This document shows positions 25,378-35,215 of a DNA stretch of 64,000 bases, piece after piece; position 1 is the stretch's first letter; the number at the start of each line of letters is the position of its first letter. The stretch is taken from assembly GCA_900769795.1 (NCBI GenBank), contig CAAGHZ010000001.1, positions 1 to 64,000 of the forward strand. The letters are read 5' to 3'. Both the position numbers and the translations under genes were made by a program. Under the pieces are notes generated by a model. That model saw nothing but the letters and a program-made list of their open reading frames with translations, did no database searches and had not been told where the DNA came from. Source of the DNA: Clostridia bacterium. GTDB lineage: Bacteria; Bacillota; Clostridia; Monoglobales; Monoglobaceae.

Positions 25378-28300
25378 TTAACAATCTTGTTCCTCTTCTT
25401 CATCATTTGGCACCAGACTTTCCAGAAGAGTGCACAATTCTCTCAGATACGCAGACTCTGTTTTAAAGTTCGGTTTTGCCAATTTAAAATGCAGTTTTGG
25501 CTGATTTGGACTCGTCATAAACAAACTTCCGCCACGCTCATTCATAACCTCAACAAGCCCACCCATATCAGGTACATTTTCAGGGTCAAACCTCATTATT
25601 ATCTGCTCTGCTCCACCTGTAAGTTCGGCAATACCAAACCTACTTGCATATTTTTTAATAAGCGCAACCTCCATCAGGTTGGATACAGATTGAGGCACTG
25701 TACCATATCTGTCCTCAATTTCGTCGTAGGTATCATAAAAAGCATCTCTGCTGTCTATTGAGGCAATCCTCTTGTATGCACCAATTCTGCGACTGTGGTC
25801 TGCGATGTAACTTTCAGGAATATACGCCGTAACAGGAAGGTCAATAGACGTCTCTGTCTCCGACTTTGCCATAATACCCTTTTGCTCGCTCACGGCTTCT
25901 TCTAAAATTCGGCAGTACATTTCATAGCCGACACTGTCCATATGCCCGCTTTGTTGAGCACCTATCAAATTTCCTGTACCTCTTATCTCAAGGTCACGCA
26001 TTGCAATCTTAAATCCAGACCCAAACTCTGTAAACTCCCTCATGGCAAGAAGACGTTTTTCCGCATCCTCTGACAAGACCTTGTCACGTCTGTAAGTAAG
26101 ATATGCATATGCAAGTCGATTACTTCTGCCCACTCTGCCTCTGAGCTGATAGAGTTGAGAAAGTCCGAGACGATCCGCGTTTTCTATTATTATAGTATTT
26201 ACATTGGCAATATCAAGGCCCGTCTCAATAATGGTAGTACAAACAAGGACATCTACCTCTCCGCCATCTACCTCCATCATAATATTTTCGATTTCTGTCT
26301 CGTTCATCTTTCCATGAACCACCGCCACCCTTGCGTTTGGCACAAGTTCTGCAATACGATTGGCAACTTTATAAATTCCATCAACACGATTATATAAATA
26401 ATAAACCTGTCCGCCTCTTGCGATCTCCCTCTCTATTGCCTCTCTCGTTACTTCCTCATCGTATTCCATTACGTAGGTCTCAACGGGATATCTGTCGCTC
26501 GGTGGCTGATTTATAATGCTCATATCCCTGATTCCGCTGAGGGACATATGAAGCGTCCTCGGAATCGGCGTTGCTGAAAGGGTAAGCACGTCAACCTCCG
26601 TCTTTAGTTCTTTGATTTTTTCCTTGTGGCCTACACCAAAACGCTGCTCTTCGTCTATAATCAAAAGCCCAAGTTTCTTAAAGTTCACATTTTTTCCAAG
26701 CAACTTATGAGTGCCAACTACTATATCAACCTCTCCCGTAGACAAGCCTTTTATAATATTTTTCTGACTTGTAGGCGTAGTAAACCTCGACAGCATACTA
26801 ATATTTACCGGATAGTCCATCATTCTCTGCTTAAACGTGTTATAGTGCTGACTTGCAAGAATTGTTGTCGGCACAAGATATGCCACCTGATAACCGCTCA
26901 TCACCGCTTTAAATGCTGCACGCAGAGCAACTTCCGTTTTGCCATAGCCTACATCTCCGCACAACAGTCTGTCCATGGGATATGGCTTTTCCATATCCTC
27001 TTTTACCTCTTCTATCGACCTGAGCTGGTCATCTGTCTCGTCATAAGGGAAGGTCGCCTCAAAACTTCTCTGCCACTCAGTATCGGCAGCAAACGAAATC
27101 CCCTTTATATTCGCTCTTTTTGCATACAACTCCACAAGTTTCTTTGCCATATCAGCGGCGGCAGCTTTTACTCTTTGCTTTGTCTTGTTCCAATCGGTTC
27201 CGCCAAGGCTGCTAAGGCGAACAGATGCCCCTTCTTTTCTGTCATATCGATATACCATATCAAGTTGGTCTGTTGGCACATACAGCGCATCATTGTTTTT
27301 ATAACTAATCTTTAAATAATCTTTCAAAACTCCTTCAACGCTAAGTTGCTCTATCCCGAGATATAGTCCTATTCCGTGGTTTCGGTGGACAACATAATCA
27401 CCCGGATTAAGCGTCGTAAAGTCTGAAATCTTATCTCCCTTTTTCCCTCGGTACAGCGGACGTTTTTTCTTCTTTCGTTCTCCTCCGAACACCTCTCGGT
27501 TTCCTATTACAACTGTTCTTATCAAAGGATACTCAAAGCCCCTGAGCAATGACCCGCCGCAAACAACAACGCCTCCGTCTGTCGGCAGCTTTTCAAGACG
27601 GCTCTGATACGAGCAGCTGATTCCCTCTTCCTCAAGTCTTAGTTGAAGAGTTCTTGCCCTCTCTGCAGTGCCGGCAAGTATAACAGCCTTGTAATGGTTG
27701 GCCTTGTAATATTCTAAGGCCTCGCGCAAAAGTTCGGGCTTACCTCCAAATCCACCAAGACTTCTTGCTCCTATATCAAAAATCTGATTTGATTTTATGT
27801 CTCCAAAACTTCTCGAAACTGTGTTCATGCACACAACTTCTCTGTCTGCAAGTTTTTTAACCAGTTCACTGTATGGCATAGAAAAGTCACCCTTTATGTC
27901 AGCCATAATTCCTCTGTCATAAAGGTCAGTTAAAGTGTTTGTGCGCTCCGTCTCTCGCTCCTCTATACGCTCGGCAATACGAGTTGGCTCCTCTATAAAA
28001 ATCTTAAAATCCCCCGGAATATAATCCATAAGGGTTGTTTTTCTTCCATATATATCACAAATAAGAGGAATATACTTATCCATGGACGGGAAATAAATTC
28101 TCTCTCTTATCCTCTCTCCATCACGGCGAAGAGTTGCCGCTGCCTTTGCGTCTCTCTCCTTGGTCTCATCATGCGACAACGCCTTCTCAAAAAGTTTCTG
28201 TGAAAGTTTCTCCGCCATCTCTGCATCCAGAAGTATCTCACCCGATGGCGGCACCTCAAACACCTCGGCTCTGTCAATTGTCCTTTGGGTCTGTACATCA

Positions 28301-28920
28301 AATATACGAATAGAATCAACCTCTGTATCAAAGAATTCCACTCTCATCGGATTATCGCATGCACAAGGGAATACATCGACTATTCCGCCTCTTATGCTGA
28401 ACTGTCCCGCGCCCTCTACCATTTCTTCTCTGCGATAGCCAAGGCTTACAAGTCGGTCTGCCAAAGCATCTATTTCAATCTCGTCTCCCACCGTCAGGCA
28501 GATTTTAAACCTCTCCCAAATATCTTTAGAAGCGGTTATTCCAAGCAACCCCTCCGGTGATGTAACAACAAATTGCTTTTCGTCGCTCATCAGGGAGTTC
28601 AAAGTTTTAAGTCTTGAACTTATCACATCTCTGCCCCTTGCCTCTATGTCATAAAACATAAGTTCGGATGAACGAAATCTTAAAACTCTGTCATCCCCCG
28701 CAAAATTACATAAATCGTCATAAATTTCGGCCGCAGAGGTTTCATTTTTTGCAATAACAAGTCCGCCGCAGTTCAGTTTTTCGCATGCACAAAAAACAAG
28801 GTGTGCCCTGACCGAGTCTGACACACCTGTTACGCCAAGCGGTGCTTTATTGGATTTAAGCGCAGAGGTAAGTTCAGAAAACTCCGAGAGCCCCTCCATA
28901 ATACCCAAAAAACTGCTCAT
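25378..28920 (-). CDS. mfd: Transcription-repair coupling factor Mfd
   Basis: A 1180-residue ATP-dependent DNA translocase that removes stalled RNA polymerase and recruits UvrA. The N-terminal UvrB-homology domains (to about 350) include GILGITASKD and FSIRGGIVDVFPC. The CarD-like RNA polymerase-interaction domain near 490-560 reads LNPGDYVVHRNHGIGLYLG. The helicase motor has Walker A LLCGDVGYGKTEVALRAAF, DEEQ box LLIIDEEQRFGVGHKEK, TATPIPRT and the RecG-like motif (QLRGRVGRSNRLAYAYL). The C-terminal autoinhibitory domain ends in an acidic tail. The start ATG overlaps the pth stop by one base (TAATG). Confidence 0.98.
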   Translation of the reverse strand: MSSFLGIMEGLSEFSELTSALKSNKAPLGVTGVSDSVRAHLVFCACEKLNCGGLVIAKNETSAAEIYDDLCNFAGDDRVLRFRSSELMFYDIEARGRDVISSRLKTLNSLMSDEKQFVVTSPEGLLGITASKDIWERFKICLTVGDEIEIDALADRLVSLGYRREEMVEGAGQFSIRGGIVDVFPCACDNPMRVEFFDTEVDSIRIFDVQTQRTIDRAEVFEVPPSGEILLDAEMAEKLSQKLFEKALSHDETKERDAKAAATLRRDGERIRERIYFPSMDKYIPLICDIYGRKTTLMDYIPGDFKIFIEEPTRIAERIEERETERTNTLTDLYDRGIMADIKGDFSMPYSELVKKLADREVVCMNTVSRSFGDIKSNQIFDIGARSLGGFGGKPELLREALEYYKANHYKAVILAGTAERARTLQLRLEEEGISCSYQSRLEKLPTDGGVVVCGGSLLRGFEYPLIRTVVIGNREVFGGERKKKKRPLYRGKKGDKISDFTTLNPGDYVVHRNHGIGLYLGIEQLSVEGVLKDYLKISYKNNDALYVPTDQLDMVYRYDRKEGASVRLSSLGGTDWNKTKQRVKAAAADMAKKLVELYAKRANIKGISFAADTEWQRSFEATFPYDETDDQLRSIEEVKEDMEKPYPMDRLLCGDVGYGKTEVALRAAFKAVMSGYQVAYLVPTTILASQHYNTFKQRMMDYPVNISMLSRFTTPTSQKNIIKGLSTGEVDIVVGTHKLLGKNVNFKKLGLLIIDEEQRFGVGHKEKIKELKTEVDVLTLSATPIPRTLHMSLSGIRDMSIINQPPSDRYPVETYVMEYDEEVTREAIEREIARGGQVYYLYNRVDGIYKVANRIAELVPNARVAVVHGKMNETEIENIMMEVDGGEVDVLVCTTIIETGLDIANVNTIIIENADRLGLSQLYQLRGRVGRSNRLAYAYLTYRRDKVLSEDAEKRLLAMREFTEFGSGFKIAMRDLEIRGTGNLIGAQQSGHMDSVGYEMYCRILEEAVSEQKGIMAKSETETSIDLPVTAYIPESYIADHSRRIGAYKRIASIDSRDAFYDTYDEIEDRYGTVPQSVSNLMEVALIKKYASRFGIAELTGGAEQIIMRFDPENVPDMGGLVEVMNERGGSLFMTSPNQPKLHFKLAKPNFKTESAYLRELCTLLESLVPNDEEEEQDC

Positions 28921-29495
28921 TATTCCATCACTACTCCATTATATTGGTTCATAGCTGACTTTGCGCCGTTTCTTATTATCTCTTCTACTGCAGAAGCAGC
29001 ACATATCGCCGCTTTGATTAACACTTTAGTCTCTTCATCCGAGAAATGGCCAAGCACATAATCCTTCATATCATAATCTTTATGTTCAGGTGCGCCGACC
29101 CCGATTTTTATTCTTGGAAATATATCGCTCTGCAACTGATAAATTATGTTCTTTATTCCATTGTGTCCGCCGGCACTGCCCTTTTCACGTATTCTCAGTT
29201 TGCCAACCGGCAAGGATACGTCGTCATATATTATGATTATGTCCTCGTCATCTATCTTATACCAGTCCGCAATCTCTCGGATAGCCTCGCCACTGAGGTT
29301 CATATAGGTCTGTGGTTTTACAACAATAACCTTTTCTCCGGCTATTCTGCCATCGCCAAAAACTGCCCTGAACTTTTCTTTATTCAGTTTAATATCATAC
29401 TTGGCACATATAGCGTCAGCAACCTCAAAACCTACATTGTGACGAGTACCCACATACTCTCTGCCCGGGTTTCCGAGCCCTGCAATAAGATACAT
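28920..29495 (-). CDS. pth: Peptidyl-tRNA hydrolase
   Basis: A 191-residue enzyme that releases tRNA from peptidyl-tRNA dropped by ribosomes. It opens MYLIAGLGNPGREYVGTRHN, with catalytic His19 and conserved Asn residues, and has MNLSGEAI and IIIYDDVSLPVGKLRIR with the conserved Asp near 92, then GSAGGHNGIKNI. It lies between glmU (17 bases) and mfd (1-base overlap), matching the conserved Firmicutes glmU-pth-mfd order. Confidence 0.98.
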   Translation of the reverse strand: MYLIAGLGNPGREYVGTRHNVGFEVADAICAKYDIKLNKEKFRAVFGDGRIAGEKVIVVKPQTYMNLSGEAIREIADWYKIDDEDIIIIYDDVSLPVGKLRIREKGSAGGHNGIKNIIYQLQSDIFPRIKIGVGAPEHKDYDMKDYVLGHFSDEETKVLIKAAICAASAVEEIIRNGAKSAMNQYNGVVME

Positions 29496-29512
29496 TTTAT
29501 TTACCCCTGATT

Positions 29513-30877
29513 TTAGTTCTTCCTGTACTTTGTCTTTCTCCAGCCTTGTTTTACCACCTGACGCGCCCTTGCAATTGCCAATGATTCCTCGGGCACTTCG
29601 TCAGTAATTGTAGACCCTGCCGCTGTGTAAGAATACTTCTTTACTGTAACGGGGGCAACAAGATTTGTGTTACATCCGATAAAGCAATCATCCTCAATTG
29701 TTGTGCGGTGTTTGTTAACTCCATCATAATTTACTGTCACGGTTCCGCAACCAAAGTTTACTCTCTCACCTACATCTGCATCACCCACATATGTAAGATG
29801 AGAAATCTTAGTACCATTGCCAATTGTCGCATTTTTCACCTCAACAAAATCTCCAACCTTGATGTTGTTGCCGATTTTTGAGTTAGGTCTTATATATGCA
29901 AATGGGCCAACGGATGTATTATCACCAATCTCACTGTCAAGAGCAACCGATGACTGCACTTCTGTTCCGTTGCCGATTTTGCAGTTCTTTATTCTTGTGT
30001 TTGGTCCGATTACGCAATCCTCGCCAATAATAGTGTTGCCCTCTAAAATAGTTCCCGGATAAATCACTGTATCGCATCCAACCTTGACGTCTGCCTCAAC
30101 TCTTACAGTTTCGGGGTTTATAACACAAACCCCATCTCTCATAAGGTTATATACCATTCTTTTATTTAGTATTCTGTCTGCCTCTGCAAGTTGAATTCTG
30201 TCATTAACACCAATGGTTTCTTCAAAGTCTGCAACGTATGCTCCGATTGTCTCGCCCTCGTTTATTAAAATTTCAATTACGTCAGTGAGGTAATACTCAC
30301 CCTGAGCATTGTTGTTGCTAAGTTTTGACAGAGCGGCCTTCAGTTTTTGTATATCAAACATATACATCCCTGAATTCATCTCTTTGATTGCCTTTTCTTC
30401 TTCCGTTGCATCCTTCTGTTCAACAATTTTTACGACATTACCATTGTTGCGCACAATTCTGCCATAGCCTGTCGGGTCATCACAAACCGCCGTAATAACC
30501 GTCGCGGCTCTGTCTGATGCACTATGTTCGCAATACGCAGCCTTTAATGTTTCCGCTGTTACTATCGGGGCATCTCCGCAAACAACCATAACGGTACCAT
30601 TTTCTGCCGAGATAGGCTCTATACCCTGCATCACCGCGTGACCCGTGCCAAGCTGCTCATGCTGAGTGGCATACTCAACCGCTTCGCCAAGATGAGCGCG
30701 CATACTATCTGCCATGTGACCGATAACCACGATGTTACGCTCTGCACCGGCACCACTGACCGCGTCCAAAACCCAATCTATAAGAGCCTTGCCACCTGCA
30801 ACTTGAAGTGGCTTTGCTATTTTCGACTTCATTCTCTTACCCTCGCCTGCTGCGAGTATAATACTACATATCGACAT
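29513..30877 (-). CDS. glmU: Bifunctional GlmU (N-acetylglucosamine-1-phosphate uridyltransferase / glucosamine-1-phosphate acetyltransferase)
   Basis: Makes UDP-GlcNAc, the precursor of peptidoglycan. The N-terminal pyrophosphorylase domain has ILAAGEGKRMKS and VMVVCGDAPIVT. The C-terminal half is a left-handed beta-helix of hexapeptide repeats (such as IGEDCVIGPNTRIKNCKIG) with the acetyltransferase active site near IRPNSKIGNN and HLTYVGDADVG. About 454 residues. The start is the ATG at 30877 with GGAGG 6 bases upstream; the ATG at 30883 directly abuts the site. It follows comF by 24 bases and is probably in the same transcript. Confidence 0.98.
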   Translation of the reverse strand: MSICSIILAAGEGKRMKSKIAKPLQVAGGKALIDWVLDAVSGAGAERNIVVIGHMADSMRAHLGEAVEYATQHEQLGTGHAVMQGIEPISAENGTVMVVCGDAPIVTAETLKAAYCEHSASDRAATVITAVCDDPTGYGRIVRNNGNVVKIVEQKDATEEEKAIKEMNSGMYMFDIQKLKAALSKLSNNNAQGEYYLTDVIEILINEGETIGAYVADFEETIGVNDRIQLAEADRILNKRMVYNLMRDGVCVINPETVRVEADVKVGCDTVIYPGTILEGNTIIGEDCVIGPNTRIKNCKIGNGTEVQSSVALDSEIGDNTSVGPFAYIRPNSKIGNNIKVGDFVEVKNATIGNGTKISHLTYVGDADVGERVNFGCGTVTVNYDGVNKHRTTIEDDCFIGCNTNLVAPVTVKKYSYTAAGSTITDEVPEESLAIARARQVVKQGWRKTKYRKN

Positions 30878-30901
30878 ATACATCCTCCTAATTTAAGTTT
30901 T

Positions 30902-31639
30902 TTATATAGATGGAACAGTAGCAATAGTTGCCGCGTATACCCTGAATGCTCCACTCTCTTTAAGTACCTTTGCACATTCTTCAAGGGTTGCACCCGTCGT
31001 ACACACATCGTCTATCAGCAAAACTGTCTTCTTATCTATCTTTTCGGGTTTCCTCACTGCAAAATTACCTTTTACATTCTCTATTCTGGCATCAAATGAC
31101 AAAGAACTCTGTTTTTTGATGACCTCTTTTTGAACAAGTGCGTTTGAAATATAGTTTAAGCCAAGCCTTCTTGAAACTGCCGCCGCAAGACACGCCGCCT
31201 GATCAAAATGCTCATCCGAAAACCCCTTTTTTCTGGGCGGCACAGATACTACAACATCAAAATCCACTCCGCCAAAATCACTCTTTACCATTTGTGCGAC
31301 ATAGATTGCCAGAGTACTCGCAAAACCCGCATTCTTTTCTTTTTTAAAGCCCACAACTGCACGTTTCGCACCATCCGCATAAACAAACGCAGATGTTATC
31401 CGCGTATTATAGTGCCGCCTTTTGTAGCAATCCTTACACATATTTGTATCAGAGACCGCAACAGGTTTACCACAGCGCCTGCACCTATGATATGCCTTGC
31501 AATAAGGCAATTCATTTGCACAATCCGAGCAAACGTGCTTACTTGTCTTTGGCGACAGCCTTTTGCCGCAAAATATACACTTTGGCGGAAATATAAGATT
31601 GAGTAAAACTTTCTTTACATCATATCCCACACAAACCAC
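30902..31639 (-). CDS. ComF-family phosphoribosyltransferase-like protein
   Basis: A 245-residue protein related to ComFC, a factor for uptake of single-stranded DNA in competent cells. The N-terminus carries four CxxC-type knuckles (CIFCGKRL, CSDCANEL, CRRCGKPV, CKDCYKRR), likely binding zinc. The C-terminal phosphoribosyltransferase domain ends with the PRPP loop VLLIDDVCTTGATLEECAK. No other competence gene is in the window, and the family is widespread in bacteria not known to be competent, so the role here is open. The GTG at 31639 is the probable start; in-frame GTG four codons later is an alternative. The promoter is at 31671-31699. Confidence 0.9.
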   Translation of the reverse strand: MVCVGYDVKKVLLNLIFPPKCIFCGKRLSPKTSKHVCSDCANELPYCKAYHRCRRCGKPVAVSDTNMCKDCYKRRHYNTRITSAFVYADGAKRAVVGFKKEKNAGFASTLAIYVAQMVKSDFGGVDFDVVVSVPPRKKGFSDEHFDQAACLAAAVSRRLGLNYISNALVQKEVIKKQSSLSFDARIENVKGNFAVRKPEKIDKKTVLLIDDVCTTGATLEECAKVLKESGAFRVYAATIATVPSI

Positions 31640-31670
31640 CGCCTTTTATAATTATTCCCAAATCTACATT

Positions 31671-31699
31671 AGTATATCATACCAAAATATGAAATGCAA
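31671..31699 (-). promoter_or_regulatory. Sigma-A promoter of comF-glmU-pth-mfd
   Basis: Minus strand: -35 TTGCAT (31694-31699), 17-base spacer, -10 TATACT (31671-31676), about 32 bases before the ComF start. Confidence 0.75.
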
Positions 31700-31731
31700 G
31701 AAATAAATATGGACGCAGTGTTTATACAAAA

Positions 31732-31787
31732 AAGGCTCCCTTGTGTAAAGGGAGCTGTCAGCGTAGCTGACTGAGGGATTGTCTTGA
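31732..31787 (+). repeat. Double-hairpin dispersed element, unit 1 (also terminator)
   Basis: Two consecutive hairpins (GGCTCCCTT with AAAGGGAGC, then GTCAGC with GCTGAC) and a tail CTGAGGGATTGT. Unit 2 at 32931-32986 is nearly the same sequence in inverted orientation. Read on the minus strand, the first hairpin is followed by six T, so it also terminates transcription of the exported-protein gene. Confidence 0.85.
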
Positions 31788-31802
31788 TTTACAGCTACTT
31801 TA

Positions 31803-32849
31803 TCAGTTAATAGTTTCTTTTGGCAGAACATTATATAAAACAACTGCACCTGCATTTCCTTGGTTATCTACATCATAGACCGCAACAGGGGTGTTTGGGT
31901 ATACTACCTTTATGTGCTCCGCTCCTTTTAAAACCTTAGAATGTGCCTTACTTGCTTCGAAAGAGTTACCCATATTTATCGTTTTGCTTTTCCCTATAAT
32001 ATAAAAGACATACGTTTCATCTGTTATCTTATAGCTTTTTAAACCACCAAGAGTTATTTCCCGTGTTGTCTTGTCATATAAATTCCCGCTTTCCGAATAC
32101 TCATCCTGACAAGGCAATCCATTTGCAAATGCCGTATTTGCCTCGGTTGTTGCTAAGTATATTCCCGTAATCCCTTTAAACTCATTCATTGTATACTTTA
32201 TAAGCCGATTTTTCAATTGGCTTGCAAGATTTTCATAATTTATCTTACCGTCGCTTGAATAATTTAAAATCTCAACCCTCTCATATGGATACTCTTCAAC
32301 AACGATACCAGATTTGTCAAGAAGTTGAATCTTAATATTTTCTTCATCCCAATCATCTAATAGAGTTACCGCATTTAGAACATAAGCATATCTTGAGGCA
32401 GTTTTGTTCTCACCATCCTCAAACTTAATACCTTCGGATCCTCCCCCCATAGTTGCAGCGTTACTTAGATTTTTCTTTTTCTCTTTAGCATATGGTTTAT
32501 TCTTATCATCCCATATAAAAAGCTTCACATAATTTCTATTATGTGATACATAATTTGGAATATCTGTAGAAAAAGAAATCATTTCCCCCATAGGTATCCT
32601 TGTTTTATCTAACTTTTGAATGTTAAAAAGCTGACCTTCCTCTGTATATGCAGCTACAAATGGCTCTATTTCGTAATCCTTTATTCCGTTATTTAAAACA
32701 GAAAAGCTAACACTGGTCCTTCTTGCAGACATAGACAATATATACAACTCTGCCTCGGATGCATAACTCATTGGTTGCATCAAAGCCAACAATACAATAG
32801 CAAATAATAATATCCTTACTGTCACCAACTTTGCATATTTAAAGCACAT
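31803..32849 (-). CDS. Exported protein of unknown function
   Basis: A 348-residue protein with a typical signal peptide: basic start, hydrophobic core ILLFAIVLLALMQ and a likely cleavage after SYA at about residue 29. The mature part starts SEAELYILSMSARR and looks beta-rich; about residues 30-115 resemble a beta-sandwich, and the last 50 (ending VYDVDNQGNAGAVVLYN) resemble modules seen near the ends of large clostridial surface proteins. There is no anchor, LPXTG or catalytic motif that I recognise. The start is the ATG at 32849, 6 bases after GGGGGG. Its promoter lies just inside the right repeat unit, and the left unit serves as terminator, so gene, promoter and terminator form one closed cassette. 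Confidence 0.82.
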   Translation of the reverse strand: MCFKYAKLVTVRILLFAIVLLALMQPMSYASEAELYILSMSARRTSVSFSVLNNGIKDYEIEPFVAAYTEEGQLFNIQKLDKTRIPMGEMISFSTDIPNYVSHNRNYVKLFIWDDKNKPYAKEKKKNLSNAATMGGGSEGIKFEDGENKTASRYAYVLNAVTLLDDWDEENIKIQLLDKSGIVVEEYPYERVEILNYSSDGKINYENLASQLKNRLIKYTMNEFKGITGIYLATTEANTAFANGLPCQDEYSESGNLYDKTTREITLGGLKSYKITDETYVFYIIGKSKTINMGNSFEASKAHSKVLKGAEHIKVVYPNTPVAVYDVDNQGNAGAVVLYNVLPKETIN

Positions 32850-32898
32850 CACATACCCCCCAATGCCTTATTTTACATATTTGTCACTTATATTTGTC

Positions 32899-32927
32899 AT
32901 TGTATCACGGTTTGATGATATTGTCAA
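32899..32927 (-). promoter_or_regulatory. Sigma-A promoter of the exported-protein gene
   Basis: Minus strand: perfect -35 TTGACA (32922-32927), 17-base spacer, -10 TACAAT (32899-32904), about 50 bases before the start and 4 bases inside the repeat unit. Confidence 0.82.
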
Positions 32928-32930
32928 CAA

Positions 32931-32986
32931 ATCAACAATCCCTCAGTCTCGCAAGCTCGACAGCTCCCTTTACACAAGGGAGCCTT
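32931..32986 (-). repeat. Double-hairpin dispersed element, unit 2
   Basis: Inverted copy of unit 1: head AAGGCTCCCTTGTGTAAAGG is identical; the second hairpin differs (GTCGAGCTTGCGAGAC), and the tail is CTGAGGGATTGTTGAT. The heads of units 1 and 2 face outward and the tails face the gene between them. Confidence 0.85.
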
Positions 32987-33177
32987 CTTCAACTATCTAA
33001 CATCACCCCTATATGTTTTAAGTAGGGCATAGCCCCTTTGTTCAATGAATAAACAATCTTTCTTTGTCATATCATAGAGTTATAGCGTTTTTTCATTTTA
33101 TACAAAAATAATCGTTCTTGATTGTGCATTATATGTACGGATTTAATCTATACACAAAACGTCGGGGGGGCACACAT

Positions 33178-35124
33178 ATGAAAAAAGCACTAAACAATAC
33201 TTGTGTCAAAAAATTCATTGACGAGACTTCATTATATCTCTTCAACAATGGAACAAACTATGAAAGCTACCATATGCTTGGGGCGCATCCGGCAACAGAC
33301 GCCCATGGGGTCTTTGGTTATCTCTTTGCCCTATGGGCACCAAATGCAGAATCCGTCTCTGTGGTCTGCGACAACAACGGTTGGGACAGGTCCCGCAATA
33401 TAATGCACAAAATATCAACCTCCGGTGTCTGGGAAGTTTTCGTTCCACATATTACAGAGGGTCAGAATTATAAATTCAGCATTGAAGATACAAATGGTAA
33501 TGTGTTTTTAAAATCCGACCCATTTGCATTTTACTCAGAAGTTCGCCCTTTGACAGCATCTGTCACAACTGATTTATCATATGGTTGGAACGACAAAGTA
33601 TGGATGGACAGTCGCAAAGCGACACCTCCCTATGACAAACCCCTCAACATCTACGAAATGCACTTTGGCTCTTTCAAGACCAAGAATGACGGCAGTTTTT
33701 ATACCTACACCGAGATGATAGATATTCTTATACCATACATCAAAAAACTCGGATACACCCATATTGAACTTATGCCGATTTGCGAGTATCCCTTTGACGG
33801 CAGTTGGGGATATCAGGTGACCGGTTATTACAGCGCAAACAGCCGCTATGGTAAACCAACAGAACTCAAATCATTTATCGACGCCTGCCATAGGGAGGGC
33901 ATAGGTGTGATTATGGATTGGGTGCCTGCCCACTTTCCAAAAGATGCCCATGGGCTTGCTAACTTTGACGGCACCCCTTTATTTGAGCATCCCGACGCAA
34001 GGCGTGGTGAACATAAAGAGTGGGGCACTCTTGTTTTTGACTGGACAAAAACGGAGATTTTCTCATTTCTTATCTCCAACGCCATCTTCTGGCTCTCGGA
34101 ATATCATATAGATGGTCTTCGTGTTGATGCGGTATCCAGTATGCTATATCTTGATTACAACCGCCAGGGCGGAGAGTGGCTACCCAACAAATACGGTGGC
34201 AAAGAGAATTTAGAAGCAATTGACTTTTTGCAAAAATTAAACACCGCAGTTTTCGAGAGATTCCCTAATGTTTTAATGATTGCCGAAGAATCCACCGCCT
34301 GGAGCGGTGTTACTGCGCCTGCAGACACAGGCGGACTTGGGTTTAACTTTAAATGGAATATGGGTTGGATGCACGATATTCTCGATTATATGCAATGCGA
34401 CCCGCTCTTCCGCAAATACAACCATAACAAACTGACTTTTTCTATGATGTACGCTTCTTCAGAAAATTATATCCTTGCCCTGTCTCACGACGAGGTTGTT
34501 CACGGGAAACGCTCGCTTCTTGACAAAATGTGGGGCAGTTACGAAGAAAAGTTTGCTCAGCTTCGGCTTTTGTATGCATATATGTACGCACACCCGGGCA
34601 AAAAACTTCTGTTTATGGGCAGCGAATTCGGGCAATTTACCGAATGGCGATTTGCCGAAGAACTTGATTGGCTCCTCGACGATTACGATCTGCACTCGAA
34701 AATGCGGGCATATTGTTCTACTCTTAATAAATTCTACAAGGACCATAGTTCATTTTATGAAATCGAGCGCGAAGGCGAAGACTGGCGTGGCTTTAAGTGG
34801 CTTTGTGCAGACGATTTCTCAAACAGCGTGCTGTCTTTTATGCGCGCCAACAAAAAAGGCGACGAGAAAATTGTCGTTATAATAAACTTTACTCCTGTAA
34901 GTCGGCCTAACTACGTTGTGGGGGTTCCGGAATATGGAGAATTTGAGGTTGTAATGTCCTCCAACGCAAAGTCTTTTGGCGGAGATGGCAGAGGCTCTCG
35001 CAAACTTAGCGCAAAACTCAAACCACACAATGATTTTAATTATTCAATCAGACTAAACCTCCCTCCACTTACGGCTTTATATTTAAAATTTAAACCACTT
35101 TCTGAAAAACCAAAGCAAAGCTGA
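33178..35124 (+). CDS. glgB: 1,4-alpha-glucan branching enzyme
   Basis: Introduces alpha-1,6 branches in glycogen; GH13 enzyme of 648 residues. A CBM48 domain at the N-terminus (about 30-130; FALWAPNAESVSV) precedes the barrel with ELMPICEYPFDGSWGYQ, VIMDWVPAHFPKD, DGLRVDAVSSMLYLDY (nucleophile Asp), MIAEESTAW (acid/base Glu) and LALSHDEVVHGK. The start is the ATG at 33178 with a seven-G run about 7 bases upstream; an upstream frame adds 20 residues without a site. First gene of the five-gene glycogen cluster, 91 bases before glgC. Confidence 0.97.
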   Translation: MKKALNNTCVKKFIDETSLYLFNNGTNYESYHMLGAHPATDAHGVFGYLFALWAPNAESVSVVCDNNGWDRSRNIMHKISTSGVWEVFVPHITEGQNYKFSIEDTNGNVFLKSDPFAFYSEVRPLTASVTTDLSYGWNDKVWMDSRKATPPYDKPLNIYEMHFGSFKTKNDGSFYTYTEMIDILIPYIKKLGYTHIELMPICEYPFDGSWGYQVTGYYSANSRYGKPTELKSFIDACHREGIGVIMDWVPAHFPKDAHGLANFDGTPLFEHPDARRGEHKEWGTLVFDWTKTEIFSFLISNAIFWLSEYHIDGLRVDAVSSMLYLDYNRQGGEWLPNKYGGKENLEAIDFLQKLNTAVFERFPNVLMIAEESTAWSGVTAPADTGGLGFNFKWNMGWMHDILDYMQCDPLFRKYNHNKLTFSMMYASSENYILALSHDEVVHGKRSLLDKMWGSYEEKFAQLRLLYAYMYAHPGKKLLFMGSEFGQFTEWRFAEELDWLLDDYDLHSKMRAYCSTLNKFYKDHSSFYEIEREGEDWRGFKWLCADDFSNSVLSFMRANKKGDEKIVVIINFTPVSRPNYVVGVPEYGEFEVVMSSNAKSFGGDGRGSRKLSAKLKPHNDFNYSIRLNLPPLTALYLKFKPLSEKPKQS

Positions 35125-35215
35125 AAAATATATGACATTGTACAAAAACTTTTGTTGGTGCTCGCAAACAAAAGACGTGTAATAATCAGTGAGCAGAAAG
35201 GTCAAAAACAATATT

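Larger units (their letters stand above)
32853..33177. other. Gene-free stretch between the exported-protein gene and glgB
   Basis: About 325 bases holding the promoter of the exported-protein gene (32899-32927), repeat unit 2 (32931-32986), and the glgB leader with a G-rich ribosome binding site just before 33178. Between about 33000 and 33150 I see only AT-rich sequence and no promoter I would defend for the glg operon. Confidence 0.65.

Noticed and set aside
26626..27315. 229-residue plus-strand frame
   Set aside because: Antisense to the helicase part of mfd, with no start signals.
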